This document shows, one piece after another, positions 37,398-46,758 of a stretch of 64,000 bases of DNA. The notes below the pieces were generated by a model, which was given only the letters and a program-made list of their open reading frames with translations, was not told where the DNA came from and ran no database searches. Within the stretch, counting starts at the first letter, position 1. Every line of letters starts with the position of its first letter. Both the position numbers and the translations under genes were made by a program. This DNA is from UBA6770 sp965660875 (lineage in GTDB: Bacteria; Bacteroidota; Bacteroidia; Flavobacteriales_G; Salibacteraceae), in NCBI GenBank assembly GCA_965660875.1, contig CBFIBQ010000017.1, forward strand, positions 6,373 through 70,372, given 5' to 3'.

Positions 37398-38495
37398 ATG
37401 GAATCAATCACATTGCTAAAATATACGAGTATTTTTTGTTTCTCTGTGGCATTGTCGGCACTGATGAATACCATCTTTCTGAAGTTTTCAAAAAATTTGG
37501 GTCGGCGCAATGTTGATGAAACAATAATCCGCTGGTCCCCTGTTTCAAAACCTGCCCTTGGTGGTATCAGCTTCTATATTATTTTCTTGGTTACCTACAT
37601 GCTATACACCCTATTTTTCCACACCACTATGAATCATCTAAACATTGAGCAAATAGGCGTGCTTGTGGCTGCAGGTATGGCGTTTTTAATGGGGTTATCT
37701 GATGATGCATACAATACCAATGCGTTATTAAAGTTTTTGGTGCAAGTGGCTTGTGGTGGTGTTTTAATTCTTTCGGGTACGTATATCTCCTTTTTTGATT
37801 TGGCGCTGTTTAATTATCTATTAACAATTGCTTGGGTTGTTGCAGTAATGAACTCGATAAACATGTTGGACAATATGGACGGTATAACAACAATTGTTTC
37901 TGCATTCATAATTTTTAGTGCCATCAATACCGCCTGGTTAAGTCCAGAACTCAACCATTTTTACTTAACCTCCTTGATTGGTGTGGCGGGTGCTTTGATA
38001 GGTTTTCTAATATATAATTGGCATCCTTCAAAAATGTTTATGGGGGATACTGGCAGTCAGTTTTTAGGTATTTTTTTGGCGGCAATTGGAATCATTTACT
38101 TCTGGAACAATCAATCCATTGGAGTTTCTGATGAAGCAGTAAGTAAGCAAATAATAATTGTGTTGATTGCATTTGTTATTCCAATAAGTGATACAATGAC
38201 TGTAATCATTAATCGCATGCGTAGGAGGCAATCTCCATTTATAGGTGGTAAAGACCACACTACACATCACTTATCTTACCTGGGCTTAAGCGACAGAAAC
38301 GTAGCTCAGATTTTTGCTGGAATATCCAGCGTTAGCTTTGTGTTGATTTATGTAATCGTCAATGTGTACACTATTTGGGATATTAAGTACACCCTGCTCT
38401 TTGGAAGTTGGTTTTTAATTGTATTCGGCCTATTATTTGCGGTTACTCAGCTACCTAAAACTAAAAAACGATATAAAGAAATCAATGAGCAATAA
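37398..38495 (+). CDS. WecA/MraY-like undecaprenyl-phosphate sugar-1-phosphate transferase
   Basis: The 365-residue polytopic protein has about ten hydrophobic helices and the family's cytoplasmic motifs: 'GLSDDAYNTN', 'SINMLDNMDGITT', 'MFMGDTGSQFLG' and the His loop 'GGKDHTTHHLSYLGLSDRN'. It should load the first sugar phosphate (GlcNAc or similar) onto undecaprenyl phosphate and so start repeat-unit synthesis. The His loop and EPS context favour a WecA-type role over MraY. Its 3' end overlaps the lytic transglycosylase gene by 11 bases. Confidence 0.92.
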   Translation: MESITLLKYTSIFCFSVALSALMNTIFLKFSKNLGRRNVDETIIRWSPVSKPALGGISFYIIFLVTYMLYTLFFHTTMNHLNIEQIGVLVAAGMAFLMGLSDDAYNTNALLKFLVQVACGGVLILSGTYISFFDLALFNYLLTIAWVVAVMNSINMLDNMDGITTIVSAFIIFSAINTAWLSPELNHFYLTSLIGVAGALIGFLIYNWHPSKMFMGDTGSQFLGIFLAAIGIIYFWNNQSIGVSDEAVSKQIIIVLIAFVIPISDTMTVIINRMRRRQSPFIGGKDHTTHHLSYLGLSDRNVAQIFAGISSVSFVLIYVIVNVYTIWDIKYTLLFGSWFLIVFGLLFAVTQLPKTKKRYKEINEQ

Positions 38496-39477
38496 CATTT
38501 TAAAAACAATTCTAATTGCCACAGCGACCATTTGCATTTCGATGTTGAGTTTGTACCTGTTTACCTATTCTACTTACGAAGAAAAGGAAGACCTATCCTA
38601 TCAAAAAGTATTTGAATCCAACTATAAAATTTTTGCATTGAACTTACCTAAGCAGATGACCTTTGCGGGAGAGGAAGTGCCCTTGCATTTAATTGATGTA
38701 CGCGAAAAACTAGACCGAGAATTACACGTCAATACCTACTGGCAGTCCAACACACTTTTATTCATAAAGCGGAGCCATCGTTGGTTTCCGGTGATTGAAA
38801 AAATACTGGAAGAAGAAAATGTTCCTAACGACTTCAAATATTTGGCATTGATTGAAAGTGGCTTAACCCAAATTGTTTCACCTGCTGGTGCTGCAGGTTT
38901 TTGGCAAATCATGAAAAAAACCGGTCCGGAATACGGATTAGAAGTAAACCGAGAGGTTGATGAAAGGTATCACATCGAGAAATCAACGAAAGCTGCTTGC
39001 CAGTATTTGAAAGAAGCTAAGGAACGATTTGGAAGCTGGACCCTTGCAGCTGCATCATACAATATGGGCCAAACCGGTCTGCAGAGGCAACTGGAGAGGC
39101 AATCGGTGAATACCTATTACGACCTGCTTTTAAACTCAGAGACTTCGCGCTACCTATTCCGAATTTTAGCAGCCAAGCACATTTTAAACAATTCCGATCA
39201 GTTTGGTTTTAACTTCAGACCCAAAGATTTATATCCGAAAATTGAATACAAGGTGGTTACCATCGATTCGTCCGTATCAAACTTTGTAACCTTTGCTGCC
39301 CAGCATGGAATAAACTACAAAGTATTGAAGTATTTAAACCCTTGGCTAAGGGATAAGAAGCTCTATAACGCAAGTAAGAAAACGTATTCAATAAAAATTC
39401 CTTCAGAAAGATTCATTCCGCAACTACAAACTCAACTTCCAATTGTACTAATAGATACAAACGAGGTAAGTAACTAG
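38485..39477 (+). CDS. Lytic transglycosylase (SLT domain)
   Basis: The 330-residue protein starts at the ATG at 38485 ('MSNNILKTILIATATI'), with an N-terminal membrane anchor or signal. A longer frame from 38419 runs back through the preceding gene and is rejected. The SLT domain has the catalytic Glu in 'YLALIESGLTQ', then 'GAAGFWQIMKKTGPEYGL' and 'AAASYNMG'. A C-terminal part ('VTIDSSVSNFVTFAAQHGI') resembles a LysM-like wall-binding segment. It cuts peptidoglycan, perhaps to make room for the export complex. Confidence 0.91.
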   Translation: MSNNILKTILIATATICISMLSLYLFTYSTYEEKEDLSYQKVFESNYKIFALNLPKQMTFAGEEVPLHLIDVREKLDRELHVNTYWQSNTLLFIKRSHRWFPVIEKILEEENVPNDFKYLALIESGLTQIVSPAGAAGFWQIMKKTGPEYGLEVNREVDERYHIEKSTKAACQYLKEAKERFGSWTLAAASYNMGQTGLQRQLERQSVNTYYDLLLNSETSRYLFRILAAKHILNNSDQFGFNFRPKDLYPKIEYKVVTIDSSVSNFVTFAAQHGINYKVLKYLNPWLRDKKLYNASKKTYSIKIPSERFIPQLQTQLPIVLIDTNEVSN

Positions 39478-39478
39478 T

Positions 39479-42301
39479 ATGCACAAGGAGTATTTGGAGG
39501 TATTTGGCGCAAGAGAGCACAACCTTAAAAACATTGATGTTAAGATTCCCAGGAATCAATTAGTCGTTATCACGGGCTTAAGCGGTAGCGGCAAATCTTC
39601 TTTAGCGTTTGATACTATTTATGCCGAAGGTCAACGAAGGTATATTGAAACCTTTGCGGCCTATGCACGACAATTTATCGGAGCATTAGAGCGTCCAGAT
39701 GTAGACAAAATCAACGGGCTGAGCCCAGTAATTAGCATAGAGCAAAAAACCGTAAATAAAAGTCCGCGTTCGACAGTCGGAACCATTACGGAGATTTATG
39801 ATTTTATGCGCTTGTTATTTGCTCGAGCCTCGGATGCGTATTCCTACAATACAGGCGAAAAAATGGTTCAGTACAGCGATGAAGAAATTCTAGAACTGAT
39901 TCAGAAAGAATACAAGAACCAAAAGGTATCCATACTTTCTCCATTGGTTCGCGGCAGAAAAGGACACTACCGAGAACTTTTTCAAAACATTAGAAAGAAA
40001 GGGTTTCTAAAGGTGCGCGTCGACGGAGTGCTCCTCGATATCGAACCCCGAATGCAAGTAGATCGCTATAAAACGCACGATATTGAAGTGGTGATTGATC
40101 GACTTAAAGTAGACACAAAATCAGTAAAAAGAATTAAAGACTCGTTCAAAGTAGCCATGAAAATGGGCAACAATGTACTGATGGTATTGGCCGAAAACAA
40201 TACCGAGGGACGATACTTTTCGAGGAATTTAATGTGTCCCACTACGGGAATTGCTTACGACTTACCTGCGCCAAACTTATTCTCCTTTAACTCACCTAAA
40301 GGTGCTTGCCCCAGGTGCAATGGACTGGGTGAAGTGTCTGAGGTAGACTTGAATAAAATAATTCCCGATTACACAAAAAGTATAAAGCAAGGAGGACTTG
40401 CACCACTGGGTAAATACAAATCCAATTGGATATTCAAACAAGTTTCGGGATTGATAGAATCAAAAGGATATAAGATTACTTCACCTCTATCTGATATAAA
40501 TGAAGAAACCATAGACCAATTGCTGTATGGCAGTACCGAAGAAATAGTTGTCGATTCAAAATTAGCAGGAGTCAACAACAGCTATAAATTTAAGTTTGAC
40601 GGAATTGTAAATATGTTGACCCAACAAATGGATGAAGAATTTGGAAAGGGTTACCAGCGCTGGGCGCAAAGTTTTATGAATAAGGTAGCGTGTCCCACGT
40701 GCGCTGCAACTCGCCTGAGAAAGCAAGCTTTATACTTTAAAATTGACGGGAAAAACATCGGTGAAGTAGCCAGTATGAATATTTCAGAACTGGACAAATG
40801 GTTTGCTAACATAGACAGTAAATTATCGAGCAATCAGTCGATTATAGCTGAGGAAGTAGTAAAAGAAATTAGAAACCGCATCCAGTTTTTACTCAATGTT
40901 GGGTTGAATTATCTGACCATTAATAGATCGTCGAAAACGCTTTCGGGAGGAGAAGCACAGCGTATCCGGTTAGCCACCCAAATTGGCTCTCAATTGGTTG
41001 GCGTATTATACATTTTGGATGAACCAAGCATTGGCCTACATCAGCGCGATAATTCTAAGCTCATTCAGGCCCTAAAAGATCTCCGGGATGTAGGGAACTC
41101 CGTAATGGTTGTGGAGCACGATAAGGATATGATGCTGGCATCCGACTATATTTTTGATATTGGGCCAGGTGCTGGAGTACATGGCGGTAGTGTGGTAGCC
41201 AAGGGAACACCTAAGGAGTTGCTGAAAGGAAAGAGTGAAACTGCCGCTTATCTAAAAGGTGAAAAAGTCATTGAGCCTCAAAAACAACCAAGAAAAGGCA
41301 ACGGAAAGAAACTAAAGCTAACGGGAGCCAAAGGTCACAACCTTAAATCAGTTGACTTAGAGTTTCCACTGGGTAAATTTATATTGGTCACTGGAGTTTC
41401 AGGGAGCGGAAAAAGCAGCTTAATCAACCATACCCTCTACCCTATTTTAAATCAGCATTTTTATAAGTCGGTTACAAAACCACTGCCCTACAAAAGCATA
41501 AAAGGGTTGGAACACATTGATAAGGTTATAGAAATCGACCAAAGTCCTATTGGTAGAACGCCGCGTTCTAACCCTGCCACTTACACGGGCGTGTTTAGCG
41601 ATATCAGAAACTTGTTTGCACAGTTGCCAGAAGCAAAAATTAGAGGCTACAAACCCGGTCGGTTTTCTTTTAACGTAAAAGGAGGTCGCTGCGAAACATG
41701 CAAAGGGGCGGGAGTAAAAACCATTGAGATGAATTTTTTACCCGATGTATACGTCCATTGTGAAGATTGCAATGGCAAACGTTACAATCGCGAAACCCTC
41801 GAAGTTCGATACAAAGGAAAATCCATCTCAGACGTGTTGGACATGACCTTGGAAGATGCTCTTCCGTTTTTTGAAAATATACCTTCAATCAATCTAAAAA
41901 TCAAGACCCTAAATGAAGTGGGCTTAGGTTATATTTCACTGGGGCAGTCCAGTGTTACCTTATCAGGAGGTGAGGCACAGCGTGTAAAACTAGCCACCGA
42001 GCTATCCAAAAAAAATACAGGCAACACATTTTACATTCTAGACGAACCTACAACTGGACTTCATTTTGAGGATATTCGCATTCTTCTAAAGGTTCTAAAT
42101 CGATTAGTTGACCAAGGAAATACGGTGTTGGTAATTGAACACAACATGGATTTCATTAAGGTGGGCGATTATTTCATTGATATTGGTCCAGAAGGAGGCA
42201 AAGACGGGGGCACAATTGTTTATCAAGGCAATATGAAAGGCTTGTTGAAGTGCAAAGGTTCCCACACGGGAGAATATTTGAAAAAAGAAATTACGCCTTA
42301 A
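39479..42301 (+). CDS. uvrA: Excinuclease ABC subunit A
   Basis: UvrA is the damage-recognition ATPase of nucleotide excision repair. The 940-residue protein has two ABC modules with Walker A 'GLSGSGKSSLAFDT' and 'GVSGSGKSSLINHT', signature 'LSGGEAQRIRLA' and 'LSGGEAQRVKLA', and Walker B 'LYILDEPSIGLH' and 'FYILDEPTTGLH'. The C-terminal zinc finger (CETC...CEDC) is intact. In the first zinc module the first pair reads C-P-T-T and lacks its second Cys. The start lies one base after the lytic transglycosylase stop. Confidence 0.97.
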   Translation: MHKEYLEVFGAREHNLKNIDVKIPRNQLVVITGLSGSGKSSLAFDTIYAEGQRRYIETFAAYARQFIGALERPDVDKINGLSPVISIEQKTVNKSPRSTVGTITEIYDFMRLLFARASDAYSYNTGEKMVQYSDEEILELIQKEYKNQKVSILSPLVRGRKGHYRELFQNIRKKGFLKVRVDGVLLDIEPRMQVDRYKTHDIEVVIDRLKVDTKSVKRIKDSFKVAMKMGNNVLMVLAENNTEGRYFSRNLMCPTTGIAYDLPAPNLFSFNSPKGACPRCNGLGEVSEVDLNKIIPDYTKSIKQGGLAPLGKYKSNWIFKQVSGLIESKGYKITSPLSDINEETIDQLLYGSTEEIVVDSKLAGVNNSYKFKFDGIVNMLTQQMDEEFGKGYQRWAQSFMNKVACPTCAATRLRKQALYFKIDGKNIGEVASMNISELDKWFANIDSKLSSNQSIIAEEVVKEIRNRIQFLLNVGLNYLTINRSSKTLSGGEAQRIRLATQIGSQLVGVLYILDEPSIGLHQRDNSKLIQALKDLRDVGNSVMVVEHDKDMMLASDYIFDIGPGAGVHGGSVVAKGTPKELLKGKSETAAYLKGEKVIEPQKQPRKGNGKKLKLTGAKGHNLKSVDLEFPLGKFILVTGVSGSGKSSLINHTLYPILNQHFYKSVTKPLPYKSIKGLEHIDKVIEIDQSPIGRTPRSNPATYTGVFSDIRNLFAQLPEAKIRGYKPGRFSFNVKGGRCETCKGAGVKTIEMNFLPDVYVHCEDCNGKRYNRETLEVRYKGKSISDVLDMTLEDALPFFENIPSINLKIKTLNEVGLGYISLGQSSVTLSGGEAQRVKLATELSKKNTGNTFYILDEPTTGLHFEDIRILLKVLNRLVDQGNTVLVIEHNMDFIKVGDYFIDIGPEGGKDGGTIVYQGNMKGLLKCKGSHTGEYLKKEITP

Positions 42302-42328
42302 ATTCCCAGGCCTAGCTTCCTCACTTTA

Positions 42329-42901
42329 TTACAGGAAAATAACCTTACCGGTAGATAGCTCGTAATATGCCGGCACTACTGTCAAACCTTCTGATTCCAC
42401 GGCTTCGCTCAATATTGGCTTGGAGTCTTTTACTTCTTCCGAAACAATTTTTGCATTGAGTTGAATGGCATTGGTGAGTACATCTCCTTCCATTTGTTTG
42501 GCCAAATAGACTGATGGTTTAATCTTTTGAATGATAGCACCAATATGTCCACCAGGATCGTCGTTTCCTATACTCGCGCTCACCGCTCCGCAACTTTCGT
42601 GACCCAATACAATTATTAGTTTAGATTTTAAAAACTTTACAGCGTATTCCATACTTCCGAGAACTTTGTCTTTGGCTATGTTTCCTGCTACGCGAATAAC
42701 AAATAAATCGCCTAAACCTTGATCAAATAACAGTTCTGGAACAACCCTAGAATCTGCACAACTTAAAACTACAGCAAATGGGTTTTGCTCTCCTTTTAAG
42801 GATACCCGCCATGAGTTATCGGTGTGTGGGTGTTTTAGTTTTCCCTTAACGTACCGTTCATTGCCTTCTTTTAATATCTGTAATGCAACTTCTGCTTCCA
42901 T
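42329..42901 (-). CDS. Beta-class carbonic anhydrase
   Basis: The 190-residue enzyme interconverts CO2 and bicarbonate. Zinc ligands are visible as Cys48 and the Asp50-Arg52 dyad in 'SCADSRVVPE', and His101 and Cys104 in 'GHESCGAVSAS'. There is no signal peptide, so it should be cytoplasmic. It lies downstream of the Cache-channel gene on the same strand with a ~200-base gap, and converges with uvrA. Confidence 0.95.
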   Translation of the reverse strand: MEAEVALQILKEGNERYVKGKLKHPHTDNSWRVSLKGEQNPFAVVLSCADSRVVPELLFDQGLGDLFVIRVAGNIAKDKVLGSMEYAVKFLKSKLIIVLGHESCGAVSASIGNDDPGGHIGAIIQKIKPSVYLAKQMEGDVLTNAIQLNAKIVSEEVKDSKPILSEAVESEGLTVVPAYYELSTGKVIFL

Positions 42902-43103
42902 AACTGTAGATTTTATTAAAACCTAAAAGTACTTTTTAATATTCAGAAATCAGTACTTGTTGTTTTAAGCATATCCATTAGTTGATTCTTAGGTATATTA
43001 AGATTCACAACTGATAATGCCGCAAGTAACATTTGGCAATCATAAAATAAGTTGCTCGTAATAATTAATCCTTCTAGCCGTGGACTGTCGAATTATTAAA
43101 CCA

Positions 43104-45212
43104 TCAGTAAAACCGAACCAGGGTCACCACAAAACACAGCAACATAAACATGGGCCAAAAACTGATTTTGACAATCAAATTGTCCTTATAATCAAAGAAC
43201 AGAAAATTGTCTTTTTTGACAAACATCACGATATTAAAAGCCACCAAAGCCAATATAATGTACATGATAAAGTAAAACGATTCCATGTAGGTGATCACGG
43301 GAGTATTTACAATTTTTCGGTGGTCAATGTGGGCGAGCAACAGCACAAAGAAGAATGCTGCAGAGCTTTCAACTATACCCAAAGAGCCTTTGCTGCTATT
43401 AGTGCCTTCTTTTTTGGAAGTACCGTAAACCAAAAAGTACAACATCATAGCTACTATAAGTATGGGAATAATGTTTGACACAAAGGCGTTAATAAACTTG
43501 CGCTTGAGCAAAACGTTAAAATGCAATTCCGGAAACTCTTCTCTAATAAAGGATTCTTGGCCAAAATTGGAATTGTAGCTTTCCATACTGTAGTCGAAAT
43601 AACTGGCCTTAACTTCTGATTCTGGCAGCACTGCTTTGGGGTTTATACCAGGGTTTGAACTTTGTGAAAGGATTTTATATCCTTCTAAATGTGGGGTAAG
43701 CATCACATTTTTATCCCGATTGGGGTGCTTGAGCTTTAAGTCTATTTGACGTGAATCAAAGGGGTACCTGCTGTAGTCAAAGTTTAACCGATAGGTGCCA
43801 CGCACATCATAGGTCACCAAATCGTATGTGCCTTTATCCTCTATTTGCCTATTGATCGTAATAGCCTCTGCAAAAGGACTCGTTTGTGGAAAGTAAATAT
43901 CACGCTGTATGCCTTTTGTGCGTTCGTGATGGTATTTCTGCCATACCGTAACGCTCATATTCACGTTGTAGGAATCATCAAACTCAATTTCATTAATAAA
44001 AACTCCTGTCGGTATTTCTATAGGAGCATTCAAACGCAGCGCTTTAGCTACTTCATTTTCAATGCTTACAAAACGGTTTAAAGCAGCAGTATTGACAATC
44101 TTGTAACGCTCCTCACTTTCTATTGTTTCAGAATAGGTGATGGTTATGTACCATATGAAACTGATGTTGGCCAGCAGGACCGCCGAAAACAGAACGGACA
44201 TTTTCCATATACTGCGCTCACCCAGCAAATAAATCTTGGAATACAGCCCGAATAATACCAATACTAATAAGCTCAAACTAAAACCGATATGCATCAGCTT
44301 TTTTCTGAGCGCTACAGCATTTCCAAGCAATTCGTTTTTAATAAACACAACGCCTAAACTCCAATTTGCATAGTCGATTTTATTGTAAAACAGAAACGAT
44401 TCCTGGTCCGATATTTTATTGTTGTATTGTTCAAACCCTGATTTCTGGGCAATCATTTCAATACCTACTCGAGCAAAAACCTCATCTCCGTGTTCTTCGG
44501 CAAGGGTTATGATATTCTTATTGCTTACGTATTCATTAATAGGATGCGCTATATAATCACCATTGGAGGACACTATAAAACCATAACCCGTTTTTCCAAG
44601 GCTCAACGCATTCAGCATATCGGTAAAGTCTTGTAAGGAAATGGTTAAGGTCACTGTTCCTGCCAAATAGGATTTACCAGTTGAATCCTTTCGATAAAAA
44701 GGAGCTCCATAATCACAAATCATGGCTTGTGCACCCTGTCCGTAATAGGGCGAAATCCAGCTCGCCCCTTTCTGAATGACGTCCGTATACCACTTGGTTA
44801 CATTAGAGTCGGTATAATCGTACATCTGTCCCAAGTAGAGTGTTTTGCCAGCTTTTTTATCGTAATACGGCGAGAATAAGCGAGAGGTATCTCGGTATTT
44901 ATATGGTTCAAAAGCAACGGCAACGCCAAGGACTTGGTCCATAGATTTACATTCTGACTCAATCAATTGAATCAGCGCTTGATCTCTAATGTCGTTGTTC
45001 GATAAACTATCTGCTAGTGTTTTCGTTCGGTTTTCTATTTGAACGAGTACTTTTTCAATTTCAGAAGAAATGTTGTTTACGACCTGCTTACCGACATCAA
45101 GACTGCTGGTTTCCCTATCGTTTAAATATATACGGTAATCGTTTACGCTGAACACCGTTAACGCTAGAGCTATAATTGCTAATACAATAAATATAATTCT
45201 GGGAGAGCGCAT
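43104..45212 (-). CDS. dCache sensor fused to pentameric ligand-gated (Pro-loop) ion channel
   Basis: Segments seen in this 702-residue protein: a membrane helix at 6-24; a periplasmic dCache-like domain at ~40-290 ('WYTDVIQKGASWISPYYGQG', 'YGFIVSSNGDYIAHP'); helices at ~307-328 and 336-358; a second periplasmic domain at ~370-565; and four C-terminal helices (~574-596, 608-627, 640-664, 682-700). The second domain reads like a pLGIC extracellular domain: 'MSVTVWQKYHHER', 'RDIYFP' and the Pro-loop signature 'FDYSRYPFDSRQIDLKLK'. Next come 'LLKRKFINAFVSNIIPILI' with the M1 proline and a possible pore helix 'GIVESSAAFFFVLLL'. No HAMP, kinase, GGDEF or MCP domain is present. It is probably a channel gated or tuned by two ligands. 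Confidence 0.8.
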   Translation of the reverse strand: MRSPRIIFIVLAIIALALTVFSVNDYRIYLNDRETSSLDVGKQVVNNISSEIEKVLVQIENRTKTLADSLSNNDIRDQALIQLIESECKSMDQVLGVAVAFEPYKYRDTSRLFSPYYDKKAGKTLYLGQMYDYTDSNVTKWYTDVIQKGASWISPYYGQGAQAMICDYGAPFYRKDSTGKSYLAGTVTLTISLQDFTDMLNALSLGKTGYGFIVSSNGDYIAHPINEYVSNKNIITLAEEHGDEVFARVGIEMIAQKSGFEQYNNKISDQESFLFYNKIDYANWSLGVVFIKNELLGNAVALRKKLMHIGFSLSLLVLVLFGLYSKIYLLGERSIWKMSVLFSAVLLANISFIWYITITYSETIESEERYKIVNTAALNRFVSIENEVAKALRLNAPIEIPTGVFINEIEFDDSYNVNMSVTVWQKYHHERTKGIQRDIYFPQTSPFAEAITINRQIEDKGTYDLVTYDVRGTYRLNFDYSRYPFDSRQIDLKLKHPNRDKNVMLTPHLEGYKILSQSSNPGINPKAVLPESEVKASYFDYSMESYNSNFGQESFIREEFPELHFNVLLKRKFINAFVSNIIPILIVAMMLYFLVYGTSKKEGTNSSKGSLGIVESSAAFFFVLLLAHIDHRKIVNTPVITYMESFYFIMYIILALVAFNIVMFVKKDNFLFFDYKDNLIVKISFWPMFMLLCFVVTLVRFY

Positions 45213-45289
45213 TGTGAGCGGTCTAAATTAAATGAAATCAATGCTTTCGCAAGATTCTAATCACAAAAAAATAGCGTCGCTAAGAAATC

Positions 45290-46693
45290 CTACTCAAAAA
45301 CTTTCCCCGGGTTCAATATTCCATTCGGGTCAAATAGTTGCTTAATGCCTTTTTGAATAATCAATTCAGCTTCAGAAAACACAATGTCTAAATAGCCTTT
45401 TTGCACATATCCTATTCCATGCTCACCTGAAATGGTACCTCCCAGCGATTTCGTTAAATAAAATATCTCACGAATTCCTTCCGTAAGCTTGTTGTTCCAG
45501 TCCTCATCAGACATATCTCCTTTTACAATATTTACATGTAAATTGCCATCACCCACATGACCATAACAAACCGATTTAAACCCGTATCGACTGCCAATCT
45601 CCTTTACGCCAGCCAACAATTTTGGCATTTCGTATCTAGGAACTACGGTATCTTCTTCTTTGTATATGGAGTGTGATTTCACTGCCTCTCCTACCCTACG
45701 GCGTAATTTCCAAAGTGCGTCCTTTTGGGTAGAGTCATCTGCAAATAATACCTCACCACTACCATGTTGAACCATTATTTCCGAAATCTGCTCACACTCT
45801 TTGTAAAGCGTTTCCAGTTCATTTCCGTCAACCTCTATAAGTAAATGGGCTTTAACATTATCTGGGATATCCATATTAAAATCATCAACGTATGGTATGG
45901 TCCAATCCAATGCGTCACGCTCCATAAACTCCATAGCACATGGCGTTAGGCCGGCTCTAAAAACAGACGATACCGCCTCACATGCACTTTCAGGCGAGTC
46001 AAAAGGCACAAGCATAGTAAGAATGTGTTTTGGATAAGGAATCAGACGAAAAACGGCTTTGGTGATGATTCCCAAAGTACCCTCACTTCCCACCATAAGT
46101 TGAGTAAGATTGTAACCGGTAGAGTTTTTCAAAACATTAGCTCCTGTCCAAATAATGTCTCCATTTGGCAAAACGACCTCAAGATTTAATACATAGTCCT
46201 TTGTTACTCCATACTTAACTGCTTTAGGCCCACCTGAGTTGTAGGCCAAATTACCACCAATAAAACAAGACCCCCAACTACTAGGATCGGGTGGATAATA
46301 CAAGCCCTTTTCTTTGCACACGTCGTGAAATACTTGAGTAATTACAGCGGGCTCTATGGTGGCTTGCAAGTTCTTTTCGTCAATTTCTATAATGTTGTTT
46401 AGCCGCTCCATACTCAAACCAATTCCGCCATAAATTGATAGAGCACCACCACTTAATCCAGTCTTTGCTCCAATAGGGGTAACGGGTAAGTTATGCGCAT
46501 TGGCCAGCTTCAAAATATTAGAAATTTCTGTTGCATTTTTCGGCTTTAGCAATACTTCTGGTGGAAACGAAAAATCCTCAGTTTCATCATGACCGTATTC
46601 GGTCAATTGCTCTTTATCGACGGTTAAAAAACAGCTTCCAACTATCTGAGCCAGTTCATTAATGTGTTCTTGAGTAAGGGTATTGTACTTCAT
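45290..46693 (-). CDS. FAD-linked oxidase, GlcD / D-lactate dehydrogenase type
   Basis: The 467-residue flavoenzyme has a FAD_binding_4 domain ('VTPIGAKTGLSGGALSIYGG', 'DPSSWGSCFIGGNLAYNSGG', 'GSEGTLGIITKAVFRL') and a C-terminal FAD-oxidase domain with 'YGHVGDGNLHVN' and 'GTISGEHGIG'. It should oxidise a 2-hydroxy acid such as glycolate or D-lactate. The precise substrate is open. The ATG at 46693 is chosen because an upstream TTG at 46702 lies in the U tract of a terminator. Confidence 0.92.
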   Translation of the reverse strand: MKYNTLTQEHINELAQIVGSCFLTVDKEQLTEYGHDETEDFSFPPEVLLKPKNATEISNILKLANAHNLPVTPIGAKTGLSGGALSIYGGIGLSMERLNNIIEIDEKNLQATIEPAVITQVFHDVCKEKGLYYPPDPSSWGSCFIGGNLAYNSGGPKAVKYGVTKDYVLNLEVVLPNGDIIWTGANVLKNSTGYNLTQLMVGSEGTLGIITKAVFRLIPYPKHILTMLVPFDSPESACEAVSSVFRAGLTPCAMEFMERDALDWTIPYVDDFNMDIPDNVKAHLLIEVDGNELETLYKECEQISEIMVQHGSGEVLFADDSTQKDALWKLRRRVGEAVKSHSIYKEEDTVVPRYEMPKLLAGVKEIGSRYGFKSVCYGHVGDGNLHVNIVKGDMSDEDWNNKLTEGIREIFYLTKSLGGTISGEHGIGYVQKGYLDIVFSEAELIIQKGIKQLFDPNGILNPGKVFE

Positions 46694-46700
46694 ATTTTTC

Positions 46701-46733
46701 AAAAAAAAAGGCCACTAATTACTCAGCAGCCAA
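46701..46733 (-). terminator. Intrinsic terminator between nucleotide-sugar genes and the oxidase
   Basis: On the minus strand GGCTGCTGA-GTAA-TTAGTGGCC is followed by nine T. The stem has 9 pairs, three of them G-U. The U tract ends 7 bases before the ATG of the oxidase gene. Confidence 0.7.
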
Positions 46734-46758
46734 ATTCTATAATGTTATTTAATAGCCA

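Noticed and set aside
43080..43478. 132-residue plus-strand open frame
   Set aside because: Lies wholly antisense to the 3' end of the Cache-channel gene, is rich in His/Gln/Lys as reverse-strand shadows are, and has no motif.
43104..45212. Chemoreceptor or sensor kinase identity suggested by the Cache domain
   Set aside because: There is no HAMP, methyl-accepting, kinase or GGDEF domain; the C-terminal half is a second periplasmic domain plus four helices.
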